Shown in pieces: positions 1 to 6,701 of a stretch of 42,882 bases of DNA. Numbering within the stretch: the stretch's first letter is position 1; each line of letters starts with the position of its first letter. The stretch is from a virus: positions 1 to 42,882 of IMG/VR virus record IMGVR_UViG_3300013131_000089, one strand, 5' to 3'. Below the pieces are notes generated by a model that had not been told where the DNA came from, did not search any database, and saw only the letters and a program-made list of their open reading frames with translations. The position numbers and the translations under genes were made by a program.

Positions 1-8
1 GTTACAAA

Positions 9-140
9 TTACTTTTTCTTTTTCTTCTTCATAAGAGCTGCCTTGATAAACGAAGGCAGTTTCTTTTGTCCAGCGGACAAACCAGCTTCACCCTTTTTTG
101 CTCCAGCTTTCTTTGCTGGCATTTTCTTTTTCATTGTCAT
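9..140 (-). CDS. Small lysine-rich protein, 43 aa
   Basis: This short ORF is preceded by a good Shine-Dalgarno sequence (AGGA eight bases before the ATG at 140). The product is very basic: it starts MTMKKKMPAKKAG and ends in a run of lysines, with a short neutral middle around LSAGQKKLPSF. There are no cysteines, membrane segments or recognisable domains. It is the last of several tiny lysine-rich genes in a row (9-674), separated from its neighbour by two bases. Such peptides may bind nucleic acid or be packaged in the virion, but that is inference. The function is unknown. Confidence 0.7.
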   Translation of the reverse strand: MTMKKKMPAKKAGAKKGEAGLSAGQKKLPSFIKAALMKKKKKK

Positions 141-142
141 GA

Positions 143-268
143 TTAGTATCCTATCTTTTTCTTGGATGATTTCTTTGTCATTTTTTTACCTGTCTTTTTT
201 GCATATGTTTTAGCCTTCTTTTCGCCAGCTTTTGTATATGCAAACATTTTATTTCCTACTTTAGGCAT
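143..268 (-). CDS. Small lysine-rich protein, 41 aa
   Basis: The ATG at 268 follows a near-perfect ribosome binding site (AAGGAG, about seven bases upstream), so the gene is very likely real despite its size. The product begins MPKVGNKMFAYTKAGEKKAK and continues with many lysines (KKTGKKMTKKSSKKK). The MPKVGNKMFAYT start resembles short conserved phage proteins I have seen before, but I cannot assign a function. It lies between the DUF6321 gene and another basic peptide, and all are probably co-transcribed. Confidence 0.75.
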   Translation of the reverse strand: MPKVGNKMFAYTKAGEKKAKTYAKKTGKKMTKKSSKKKIGY

Positions 269-290
269 TCGGGTTCTCCTTATATTTTAA

Positions 291-564
291 TTAACAATTC
301 CATTTTCTAAGAGCCAATGCTTTACGAGTTGGCTTGCCATTTTTGTCCTTCATTGGACCGGGCATGCCGCCCATTCTAGCACAGAATGACTTACGGCGCT
401 TAGCGGCTTTTGATCCTGACTTAAGCTTACTTGGTTTTGTTGTAACGGCCATCTTTAACTTGGATCCAGGATTTTGTTTGCGATAAGATGCAACACCTTT
501 TCGATTCAAGCCGTCCTTTGGGATCCTTACCCTCTTTACGTTGCCACGCAGCTGTCTTTGGCAT
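291..564 (-). CDS. DUF6321-like protein, 90 aa, needs +1 frameshift at CGG
   Basis: Translation starts at ATG 564 (overlapping the upstream stop as TAATG) and reads MPKTAAWQRKEGKDPKG, then meets CGG at 513-511. In frame 0 it would run into unrelated sequence and stop about 28 codons later. Skipping the C gives GGLNRKGVASYRKQNPGSKL and continues to the TAA at 291, ending KALALRKWNC. From memory, the WxRKEGK..PxGGLN.KG pattern is the signature of a small phage family (DUF6321), and the junction falls inside the conserved GGLN with no residue gained or lost. A TTG-started 72-residue ORF from 509 is the only alternative, and it lacks the family's N-terminus. The basic, cysteine-containing C-terminus suggests nucleic-acid or virion association; function unknown. 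Confidence 0.85.
511..513 (-). other. CGG +1 frameshift site 1 (GGA CGG C)
   Basis: In-frame CGG codon after GGA. Skipping C gives GGC (Gly) and restores the DUF6321 reading frame at residue 18. The family-conserved GGLN motif straddles the junction. Confidence 0.85.
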
Positions 565-674
565 TATTTTTTCCTTTTTCTTTTTTTAGATTTTGTATAT
601 GATTTTACGCCGTACATAGAATTATTAGTACCCATTCTTGGGCCACTAACATATACTTTAGTTTTAAATGTCAT
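564..674 (-). CDS. Small basic protein, 36 aa
   Basis: The ORF runs from ATG 674 to a TAA that overlaps the next gene's ATG (TAATG), an arrangement typical of translational coupling. The product starts MTFKTKVYVSGPRMGTNNSM and ends in a lysine/arginine-rich tail (KSKKRKRKK). No Shine-Dalgarno is obvious in the A-rich leader. The basic tail matches the neighbouring peptides. Function unknown; possibly nucleic-acid binding. Confidence 0.6.
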   Translation of the reverse strand: MTFKTKVYVSGPRMGTNNSMYGVKSYTKSKKRKRKK

Positions 675-762
675 TTTTTTTGTTTTTTAATTCAAAATGA
701 TTCAATAAATCGAATACCTTAAACCAAATAATCCAAAAAAAATTAATGATTTTTGATTTCAT
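664..762 (-). CDS. Possible small hydrophobic peptide, 32 aa
   Basis: An ATG at 762 opens a 32-residue frame, with a hydrophobic stretch INFFWIIWFKVF followed by a polar, lysine-rich tail, overlapping the next ORF by 11 bases. It fills the only gap in this small-gene run and could be a membrane peptide. There is no ribosome binding site and the base composition is very A/T-rich, so chance is a real possibility. Confidence 0.35.
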   Translation of the reverse strand: MKSKIINFFWIIWFKVFDLLNHFELKNKKNDI

Positions 763-768
763 TAAAGA

Positions 769-1026
769 TTATTTAGACGTTTTTTTAGTTTTTTTATTAG
801 CGGTTGTTTTTTTTGCTTTGACTTCTTTAACGGCTTTATCTACTTCCTTTTTTGCAGAAGCAACAATGTTGCTAGCAGCACCGCTGGCGACTTCTGCAAC
901 CACTTCTGCTTGGGCAGCCAAATCATCAATTACTTTAGATTGGGCTTTTGCAATAGCGCTATTTGCATCTATTTTTTGCGCCTTAAACAAGGCTTTTTTT
1001 ATTTGATTTACTAATTTTTTGAACAT
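769..1026 (-). CDS. Alanine/lysine-rich helical protein, 85 aa
   Basis: The start is placed at ATG 1026 because GGAG stands seven bases before it; an ATG four codons upstream lacks a binding site. The product begins MFKKLVNQIKKALFKAQKID and is dominated by alanine, lysine, valine and glutamate in a heptad-like pattern (VVAEVASGAASNIVASAKK), ending in a strongly basic tail (KKTTANKKTKKTSK). It should form a long amphipathic helix with a histone-H1-like C-terminus. DNA binding or capsid packaging is plausible but unproven. Confidence 0.75.
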   Translation of the reverse strand: MFKKLVNQIKKALFKAQKIDANSAIAKAQSKVIDDLAAQAEVVAEVASGAASNIVASAKKEVDKAVKEVKAKKTTANKKTKKTSK

Positions 1027-1089
1027 TTTTATCTCCATCTTAAATTAAACTAAACATACTTTATATATAGTAACTTTACACTCCAAAAA

Positions 1090-1413
1090 CTACCTACCAG
1101 AACTTTGAGATTCTTTAATTACAGTATATCTTTCGCCGGTTTCTTTTGAAACGAGAGAAAACCCGTATGCAGCTGCGTTTTTAACAGCCTCCGAAAGAGC
1201 TGTTTTGTCAGAAAGGCTTACATTTTCAAGGGGTATGGTAATTCCAGCATATACGTCAACGTTTTCAAAGTTGCCAATATTAATTTTTCTATTAACTCCA
1301 CAAATAAAAATTGGAGAACTAGACAAAGATATCTCTGCAGTCATATTGGAAACGATCTGATCTATCGATGAGCTCGTGGTTTGCTCTTGGGCATTGGGTA
1401 CTATTTTAGGCAT
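1090..1413 (-). CDS. Conserved-looking phage protein, 107 aa, unknown function
   Basis: The gene overlaps the end of the dNMP kinase gene by eight bases (ATGCCTAA), indicating coupling. A polar N-terminus (about residues 1-35) precedes a compact part containing NRKINIGNFENVDVYAGITI, which resembles a short beta-rich motif I associate with small hypothetical phage proteins, and a C-terminal helix (KNAAAYGFSLVSKETGERY). I cannot assign a function. Its place beside nucleotide metabolism and RNase H suggests a role in replication. Confidence 0.75.
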   Translation of the reverse strand: MPKIVPNAQEQTTSSSIDQIVSNMTAEISLSSSPIFICGVNRKINIGNFENVDVYAGITIPLENVSLSDKTALSEAVKNAAAYGFSLVSKETGERYTVIKESQSSGR

Positions 1414-2200
1414 TGGTTCCTTCTTTTATTTTGTTGATAATTTGAACAGTTTGTAATATTTGTTGATCTAAATCTAGATTGTTGGTATCTATGATAGCAG
1501 AAGCAACATCTTTAATTTGCTCTACCTGTCTTTCGGATGAGTGAATCATTTCATCTTCTGCCATCAGTTTACCATCTCGTTTGATCAATCTTTCGTTTAA
1601 AGTTTCTTGTGTAGCATCGAAATATACAACAAATCCATTTGGTTGTTGAAGAATGCTATTGGCTTCAATGAGATATCTAACATCCGATATTAAAATAGCT
1701 ACAACATTATCGTCTATAACATCAGTTAAGTTTTCAGAATTCATTGTAGTATTTCGATATATTTTTTTTGCTCTGTTGATAGCCCAAGAAGTGAAACAAT
1801 TGACATCAAAACTTCTACACATGTCTCCGGCTTTCTGCAAAAAAGTTCTGGGCTTAATACCCTCTGTTTCAATAGGAAGGTTATTAATATCGTGAACTAA
1901 TTGAATAAATTTGTCGTAATTCGGAACGTTTCCCAAAGAGGAATTGCCGTAAATGTCGTATACTACTTCGTGTAATGCAAAAAGTTTTCTTGACTGTTCT
2001 TTTTCACCTTTTATATTTTTTTTAATTGAAGCCATTTCGTATAATGGCAGTGCGTAGAAGATATGATCCCATTTTATATTGCCCGTAGTTGCCTGAATAC
2101 AGCCCTTGGGCACAAGGTATTCGGCTACACTTGTCTTTCCGGATCCAGCTTTACCAGCTAATCCAATAATAATTGGGTGACCACTTTGATACTTAATCAT
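1406..2200 (-). CDS. Deoxynucleoside monophosphate kinase-like P-loop protein, 264 aa
   Basis: A P-loop is present at residues 13-23 (GLAGKAGSGKT), right at the N-terminus as in dNMP kinases of the T4 gp1 type and related dephospho-CoA-kinase-like folds. Later come KAGDMCRSFDVNCFTSWA and a Walker-B/sensor-like ILISDVRYLIEANSI, followed by DATQETLNERLIKRD, the arginine-rich lid typical of nucleoside monophosphate kinases. It would phosphorylate dNMPs to dNDPs in the cytoplasm, complementing ThyX and RNR. Specificity cannot be read from the sequence. Confidence 0.8.
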   Translation of the reverse strand: MIKYQSGHPIIIGLAGKAGSGKTSVAEYLVPKGCIQATTGNIKWDHIFYALPLYEMASIKKNIKGEKEQSRKLFALHEVVYDIYGNSSLGNVPNYDKFIQLVHDINNLPIETEGIKPRTFLQKAGDMCRSFDVNCFTSWAINRAKKIYRNTTMNSENLTDVIDDNVVAILISDVRYLIEANSILQQPNGFVVYFDATQETLNERLIKRDGKLMAEDEMIHSSERQVEQIKDVASAIIDTNNLDLDQQILQTVQIINKIKEGTNA

Positions 2201-2223
2201 GTCTTAACATTATACCACTTCAT

Positions 2224-2649
2224 CTAGATATTCTTCTGCCTAACCTGAAAATTGTCCAAAAATTTATTAGCTAAACTATCTGCTTCTGCAACGTTGTTCC
2301 TCTGAACTTGAACAAGCCTAAATCTATATACGGATTTTATTTCTTCTATTGTCATTAGAAGTGGCAACAATGAAGAATTTTTGCAAGCCCATTTTTGATT
2401 AACATGGTTGGCCACAACAGAAGAATCCGTGTAAAGGATTGGATCAACAAAATCGGACATTGTACAAATAAGCAATGCGGTTATTACGGCCTCATATTCG
2501 GCTTCGTTATTTGTCCTTGCTCCAAGACCCCTGGCAAATTCCACTACTTTTTTTTTATTTTTATAAACAACAACAGCGCAAGCAGCATCACCAAATTTTT
2601 TTTGTCCTTGCCCCCTTGAGGCTCCATCGCAAAAAACTTCTACGTTCAA
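2224..2649 (-). CDS. RNase H-like ribonuclease, 141 aa
   Basis: This is a compact RNase HI-type domain. The catalytic acids are visible: D8 in FCDGASRG, E50 in NNEAEYEA, the aspartate in YTDSSVV, and a final D in the EADSLAN motif. The start appears to be TTG at 2649, giving MNVEVFCDG; no ATG precedes the first catalytic motif. The protein would degrade RNA in RNA:DNA hybrids, for example removing primers during phage DNA replication. It lies directly downstream of a 69-residue ORF. Confidence 0.88.
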   Translation of the reverse strand: MNVEVFCDGASRGQGQKKFGDAACAVVVYKNKKKVVEFARGLGARTNNEAEYEAVITALLICTMSDFVDPILYTDSSVVANHVNQKWACKNSSLLPLLMTIEEIKSVYRFRLVQVQRNNVAEADSLANKFLDNFQVRQKNI

Positions 2650-2650
2650 A

Positions 2651-2860
2651 TCAAGCTATCCCAACACCAAACGGAATATTTAAAGTTTTTGCCCTATTTG
2701 CAATGCTCAACTCCTGTCTCGGGGTTGCAACAATATGTGTTGCGTTCAAGGAATATCTTTGGCCGTTATATTCTATTTGGGTTGGAAAATTTAACTCTTG
2801 TCTTTTTGAGGAAAAAAATTCATCTGATGAATTTACGGCTTTATAATGAGCTATATACAT
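2651..2860 (-). CDS. Hypothetical protein, 69 aa
   Basis: The ORF opens at ATG 2860 and ends just before the TTG start of RNase H, consistent with coupling. The sequence (MYIAHYKAVNSSDEFF, then EYNGQRYSLNATHIVATPRQ) has no cysteines, membrane segments or motif I recognise. It may be a small soluble accessory protein of the replication region. The ribosome binding site is weak. Confidence 0.65.
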   Translation of the reverse strand: MYIAHYKAVNSSDEFFSSKRQELNFPTQIEYNGQRYSLNATHIVATPRQELSIANRAKTLNIPFGVGIA

Positions 2861-2867
2861 AAACGAC

Positions 2868-3395
2868 CTAATAGGATGTAAAATCTTTTTCGGAAAAGAA
2901 TCCTTTTTCCTCTCGAGAAGAAGCTATCTGCATAGATTGCATTTTGTCCATTAGTTTTCTTGCAGACTCAGATGAAATTCTTGCCGCAAGCTCCATTGAT
3001 TCAGCTAATTGAACTATGGCTTCAACGGCCGAAAGAGCGGTAAATTCAGAATCTGCGGCCACAGCGGCAGCAGCCTCTCTTTCTGCCTCATTCTTTCCAA
3101 CCCTATTGGCTTTGTAAATTCTTTTATATCTAGCCTCAAGAAGTTTGTGTTGAGCTCTAGCAATTCCGGCGAATCGGGCGGCTCTACCATAGACGTTGGA
3201 CGATCTAGCAACCAGGGAAGCTATGTCACTAATACTCAAATCTACATAGTTGGGGTCTGGTATTTCTATGTAGTATTGATTAAGTTGATCTTGAGAAGCT
3301 ATCGTCTTCATTAATTGTTGAAGTTGTGGACCCACAATTGAATGTACTGCGTCAATAAAATCTACTGTATTAACAAAATTTTCATTCATCATCAT
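2868..3395 (-). CDS. Helical phage protein of unknown function, 175 aa
   Basis: The product starts MMMNENFVNTVDFIDAV (any of the first three ATGs may be used) and is predicted mainly helical. A central region carries RYKRIYKANRVGKNEAEREA, a charged signature that recurs in small replication-region proteins of large phages, followed by an alanine/glutamate-rich helical segment. With the +1 shift in the sigma gene, that gene's stop overlaps this gene's start region (ATGATGATGAATGA), giving coupling. No enzymatic motif is visible. Confidence 0.75.
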   Translation of the reverse strand: MMMNENFVNTVDFIDAVHSIVGPQLQQLMKTIASQDQLNQYYIEIPDPNYVDLSISDIASLVARSSNVYGRAARFAGIARAQHKLLEARYKRIYKANRVGKNEAEREAAAAVAADSEFTALSAVEAIVQLAESMELAARISSESARKLMDKMQSMQIASSREEKGFFSEKDFTSY

Positions 3396-4288
3396 CTTCT
3401 TCTTTTAATTGTTCTTTCTTTTTTTCAAAGTATGACCTTAATAACATTTTGTAATCTTCCATGCCGTGGTTCTTCTAGTATTTCCTCTATTTTATTTTTT
3501 ATTTTTATCAAATGTTCTCTGACGGTATTGGGATGTTCTGTAATTTTTGCAGCTATTTCTGATGACCTTTGACCATCTACATACCTCCATTTTAAAAGCT
3601 GCCTTTCCTGAAGAGTCAGGCGATCAAAAAGATCATTAATTTCATCTCCCAAAACCCAAAACTCATCAACATTATTATTGAATGTTTGATCTATCTTAGC
3701 ATACTCGATGGTGTCTACGTATGCTATACCCTTATTCATTTCTTCGTTTTCCGAGCTGCCGCTTATGTCGTCTTGCGTTATTAACGGAAATGATTTTCTC
3801 CCTAATTGATCAATTAATAGTGTGTCTACATTTTTTTTCAAAAGATACAAAAAATAACTGTACAAAAATGCGCTAAATGGAATTGGTCCTTTGTCTGATT
3901 CTTTTTTTTCATACCTTGCAATGCATTGCAGGAAAGTAAGTTTTATAGTTTGTTGCACGTCTTCTTCGGAACAATATCTCTTTACCATATATAAAATTCC
4001 GCTTATGCACTCGTTGACGTGCTTGTAGCCGGCTTGATTTAGTTTGTTTTTCATCAACGAAAAACGAACAAAAGGATCTTTGACGAACAAGGATATAAAT
4101 CTTCTTATGTCGTAATCCGAATAACTGTACTTGCCGACGTACAGCATTGTTGAATATTTGGTTAAAAAATTACTAAAAACTTTTAAAAGTTCTTCTTGGG
4201 CTTTGCTCGAGCCAGTTTTAGCTTTTGCTATGAGCGCCTGCATTTCCTCTTCTTTAAGAGAATAATACTGTTCTTTATATGCAGCCAT
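3382..4288 (-). CDS. Sigma-70-like transcription factor, 301 aa, +1 frameshift near C-terminus
   Basis: Translation probably starts at ATG 4288, overlapping the upstream stop as TAATG (a TTG five codons earlier is less likely). Residues 105-165 look like sigma region 2 (VQQTIKLTFLQCIARYEK, then FSAFLYSYFLYLLKK), and residues 216-272 are a clear region 4 helix-turn-helix (LTLQERQLLKWRYVDGQRSS, then HPNTVREHLIKIKNKIEEIL). At residue 275 an in-frame CGG (3466-3464) occurs. Frame 0 would end after 13 more residues, while skipping C gives GMEDYKMLLRSYFEKKKEQL and an acidic end, and a stop that overlaps the next gene. The short C-terminal tail could contact RNA polymerase or another partner. It would redirect host polymerase to phage promoters. 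Confidence 0.8.
3464..3466 (-). other. CGG +1 frameshift site 2 (CCA CGG C)
   Basis: In-frame CGG after CCA in the sigma gene. Skipping C gives GGC (Gly) and a 27-residue C-terminal extension ending in TGA overlapped with the next gene's start. This is the least certain of the eight sites, because frame 0 also yields a nearly full-length sigma factor. Confidence 0.65.
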
Positions 4289-4831
4289 TATTTGCCTTCC
4301 CAATTCGTTATTAGCGTAGCGTACTCTTTGCGAATATCTTCGTAAAAAATTACCTTTGGTATTTCTAATTCAATCGCAAACCTGACGGCCTCTGCCGAAT
4401 ATTTGCTGATAACAAAAATTAATTTTTCAAATTCAAGTGGATAATATTTTTTAAACCTTTTTATTTTTATTTTACTTTTGTCATCTAAGTAACCTTTTAT
4501 TTCTAACCATTCTTTTGTTTTACTTAAATAAAAATCTGGAGTGTAACCCTTAGTTCCTCTTTTGATTGGAAAAACAAAAACCCTTGGTTCAAACTCAAAC
4601 TTAATAGAATAACCGATTTAATATTCTGGCAAAATTGGCTTCCCAGTTCGATCGCATATTCATGTCAAGGTCTTTTCTATAACCAGACTTTGTATGCCTA
4701 TAGGCGTTACCGCGTTTTTGCGGTGAAGATTCTTCTAATGATATACTTGATTGATTTTTTTTCTTGAGAGTCAACTTTTTTTTCGTTGATCTTTCCAAAA
4801 AAAATTCTTTTGGATTTGCATCTGCTGCCAT
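4288..4831 (-). CDS. PD-(D/E)XK nuclease, 180 aa, needs +1 frameshift at CGG
   Basis: The gene starts at ATG 4831 behind a sigma-70-type promoter. Residues 58-72 (NMRSNWEANFARILN) are the start of a PD-(D/E)XK family motif. CGG follows at 4615-4613, and frame 0 stops after three more codons. Skipping C gives GYSIKFEFEPRVFVFPIKRG and then TPDFYLSKTKEWLEIKG, the full catalytic set: E64, D99, E110 and K112. Related phage nucleases read RS.WEANYAR.LN...IKWEYEP, and the spacing between LN and IKF is preserved only if the four bases CGGT supply one residue. Without the shift the product has no active site. It probably cleaves structured or damaged DNA during recombination or packaging. The N-terminal 50 residues are basic and disordered. 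Confidence 0.85.
4613..4615 (-). other. CGG +1 frameshift site 3 (AAT CGG T)
   Basis: In-frame CGG after AAT. Skipping C gives GGT (Gly73) and joins the N-terminal WEANFARILN motif to the catalytic PD...ExK half of the nuclease. The frame-0 stop is three codons downstream. Confidence 0.9.
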
Positions 4832-4864
4832 AAACCTGGTATCCTTTATTCGCTAACTTGATAT

Positions 4865-4893
4865 ATTATACTTTATATTCAGAAAAAATACAA
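4865..4893 (-). promoter_or_regulatory. Sigma-70-type promoter for the nuclease-sigma operon
   Basis: On the minus strand, TTGTAT (4893-4888) and a perfect TATAAT (4870-4865) are separated by 17 bases, about 35 bases upstream of the nuclease start at 4831. This lies in the divergent gap between the plus-strand gene and the nuclease, so an early promoter read by host polymerase is plausible. Confidence 0.55.
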
Positions 4894-4922
4894 ATATCAA
4901 ACCAAAAACTAAGGAGAAATAT

Positions 4923-5099
4923 ATGACAACCTCAGCAAGCATTTTTAATAGCATGCGCCAGAGCATCAATGAGTCGGTTATTAATGACTTAACGACCACG
5001 CTTGGCCTTGCGCACGAAGACGCTACTAAAGTAGTTATTGATTCTGACGATTTTGATATCGTTGCTTCTGGACTGGAAAATCCAGTAGCTCAATTTTAA
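4923..5099 (+). CDS. Lone plus-strand small acidic protein, 58 aa
   Basis: This is the only plus-strand gene I can support. It has a strong ribosome binding site (AAGGAG at 4911-4916, six bases before ATG 4923) and is followed immediately by a rho-independent terminator. The product starts MTTSASIFNSMRQSINESVI and contains LGLAHEDATKVVIDSDDFDI. It is soluble, acidic and has no cysteines or recognised domain. The single-gene transcription unit inserted between two minus-strand operons suggests a regulator or an early host-takeover protein. The C-terminal half looks like a small three-helix domain. Function unknown. Confidence 0.75.
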   Translation: MTTSASIFNSMRQSINESVINDLTTTLGLAHEDATKVVIDSDDFDIVASGLENPVAQF

Positions 5100-5124
5100 T
5101 TAGATAATACATACCCCATATACG

Positions 5125-5153
5125 AACCCCCAGGTTTTCCTGGGGGTTTTTTA
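5125..5153 (+). terminator. Rho-independent terminator
   Basis: AACCCCCAGG pairs with CCTGGGGGTT around a TTTT loop, a ten-base-pair stem followed by a T-run (TTTTTTATT). It lies 25 bases after the plus-strand gene. Read on the minus strand, the stem is followed by only two T's, so it mainly serves the plus strand, though it may reduce read-through from the nuclease operon. Confidence 0.88.
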
Positions 5154-5946
5154 TTATCCTTTATTTGCTCGTTTTAATCTAGCCACACCGGTCGGGCATG
5201 CTCCGGACTTTGCATGATCACAAAAGTAACAAATTCTTTCGTTTTTTGTCGGTGTAAAATTAAAATCATTGACTATTAAATTAATTTTTTCAACAACCCT
5301 TTGTTTTACTTGCTCAAGATCTTCTTGACTATAATCGTGACTCTTGATTCTGCCCGATCTCAAATAGTGCAACGATCCTTTAATTTGTTTTCCAGGAAAA
5401 GCCAAAGATGTTGCGAGAGCATAGATGCCAAGTTGCAAGTTGGTGGCTATGTCTTTTTGGGCTACTTCTCTTTTTCCGGTTTTATAATCGACTATTTCTA
5501 CGATGTCATTTATCACATCTACTCTATCTATGTATCCGATTATTAAATAGCTTCCCAAAACAAAATTAAAACCCATCTCTTTACCGTATACATCAAAAAT
5601 GCGACCGCTATATATATCATAGAAGTCTTCCAGTATTTGAATACCAGCTTCATTTAATTCTGTTGATATCTCAGATTTTGGATCTATTGTCTTTTTATAT
5701 TCAACAAAAGAAATTTTCATCTTTTCCAAATCTAGAGTTTCACTTGAGGAAACATGGTCTTCCAGAACCCCATGAACGATATTACCGCAGTGCCGCTGGC
5801 GCCGAAAAACTCCTCGGCTCCTTCTTGATGTAGGATAAAAAATATTTTGAAGGACACATTTCATATGTGTCTATTCTTGAATAACTAAATTCTGATAATG
5901 TTATTTTTTGAAACGCATCTAATTCATTTAAATTTTTTAATATCAT
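5154..5946 (-). CDS. Cas4/RecB-like PD-(D/E)XK exonuclease, 263 aa, needs +1 frameshift at CGG
   Basis: From ATG 5946 the frame reads MILKNLNELDAFQKITLSEF, then SYSRIDTYEMCPSKYFLSYI, the classic N-terminus of Cas4/AddB-type nucleases with the first cluster cysteine C31. At residue 54 a CGG (5787-5785) is followed directly by UAA in frame 0. Skipping C gives GNIVHGVLEDH, the conserved G..vH..LE helix, then GYIDRV (D140), VDYKTG (D153, K155) and a C-terminal CYFC...C triad. All four iron-sulfur cysteines and the nuclease core exist only in the shifted product. A 236-residue ORF from 5864 lacks C31 and the helix. It probably resects DNA ends during phage recombination. Confidence 0.9.
5785..5787 (-). 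other. CGG +1 frameshift site 4 (CTG CGG TAA)
   Basis: In-frame CGG after CTG and directly before a frame-0 UAA stop. Skipping C gives GGT (Gly54), the invariant glycine of the G..vH..LE motif of Cas4/RecB-like nucleases. Confidence 0.92.
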
Positions 5947-5948
5947 TT

Positions 5949-6116
5949 TTAATTTTCTTTTATTTTTGAAACTATATTTCCTTGTTGATCAACTACTGTT
6001 CCATTTTCGTCCATAATAAAACCATTATGAATGTTCTGATATTTGCCATCACCAATAGCAATCCATCCGGTTGATCCATACTCCATAAAATCATTTTCTA
6101 ATTTTGGCCAATCCAT
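5949..6116 (-). CDS. Hypothetical protein, 55 aa
   Basis: ATG 6116 follows a good ribosome binding site (AGGGGA four bases upstream). The protein starts MDWPKLENDFMEYGSTGWIA and contains IMDENGTVVDQQGNIVSKIK, two short repeats of a D.(N/Q)G.(V/I)V pattern. It ends just before the Cas4-like nuclease start, with which it is probably co-translated. No known domain is recognised. Confidence 0.7.
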   Translation of the reverse strand: MDWPKLENDFMEYGSTGWIAIGDGKYQNIHNGFIMDENGTVVDQQGNIVSKIKEN

Positions 6117-6124
6117 ATAGTCCC

Positions 6125-6331
6125 CTAATTAACAAACACAACTGTGTCATTTATAATATCAATATTATAATAGTAGCTCAATAAGCCATATAAGTCACGC
6201 AATTCAGACTCTGTTAAATAAAAACCAGCAACACCAGATTGAACGAAAAAACTGCTGGTTTTATCATAATTTTCATATTCAATTAATTTAACATTTTCAA
6301 TTGACATTCTTCCTATCTCTGATTTAGGCAT
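6125..6331 (-). CDS. Hypothetical protein, 68 aa
   Basis: The ORF (MPKSEIGRMSIENVKLIEYE) sits between two well-supported genes with gaps of one and eight bases. It reads like a small alpha/beta domain with SFFVQSGVAGFYLTESELRD in the middle and a hydrophobic C-terminus (INDTVVFVN). No motif or homology is recognised. An internal ATG at codon 9 is a possible alternative start. Confidence 0.7.
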   Translation of the reverse strand: MPKSEIGRMSIENVKLIEYENYDKTSSFFVQSGVAGFYLTESELRDLYGLLSYYYNIDIINDTVVFVN

Positions 6332-6332
6332 T

Positions 6333-6701
6333 TTAGTCCTCGTTTACAATCGTAATTGGGTTCCAATTGGGATCATCCATTTTTTCTCTCATATCTTTAA
6401 CATAGGAGTCCCAATCTCTTTCGTCTTCGCTTTTTTTGATGTACTTTACCTTACCTGCAAAAGGGTTTGATTTAAATCTAACCATAACAACCTTGCCCTG
6501 TTGAGTTCTCCAACGCAATACTCCGTTTTTGCAGTCGCAAAAATCGTCCGGATGAGGATCAATACATCCGTTTGGATCGTATCTGCCGCTGCAGCTATTG
6601 CATTTTGTGTATCGCCCCTTGTCCTGACATCGATTGCACGAAGAACAAAAAACCCAGCAAGATTTGTTTGTAGGATTGGTATATAAGTTTCCGGCTGCCA
6701 T
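6333..6701 (-). CDS. Cysteine-rich zinc-ribbon protein, 122 aa
   Basis: The N-terminal half carries at least nine cysteines spaced as zinc knuckles: CWVFCSSCNRC, then CNSC, and further C and DFCDC pairs, in a DnaJ-zinc-finger-like arrangement ending near residue 60. The C-terminal half is charged (KYIKKSEDERDWDSY). The start overlaps the polymerase stop (TAATG). Such proteins commonly bind nucleic acid or a replication or transcription partner. The position directly after the polymerase supports a replication accessory role, but this is inference. Confidence 0.8.
   Translation of the reverse strand: MAAGNLYTNPTNKSCWVFCSSCNRCQDKGRYTKCNSCSGRYDPNGCIDPHPDDFCDCKNGVLRWRTQQGKVVMVRFKSNPFAGKVKYIKKSEDERDWDSYVKDMREKMDDPNWNPITIVNED

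Noticed and set aside
746-1006. Plus-strand ORFs such as 746-1006, 8690-9046, 21818-22234
   Set aside because: They are shadows antisense to well-supported minus-strand genes, with no binding sites and unnatural composition.
1027-1089. Possible promoter (TATATA/TATAAA) upstream of the 85-residue gene
   Set aside because: No convincing -35 element at proper spacing; AT-rich sequence gives many chance matches.
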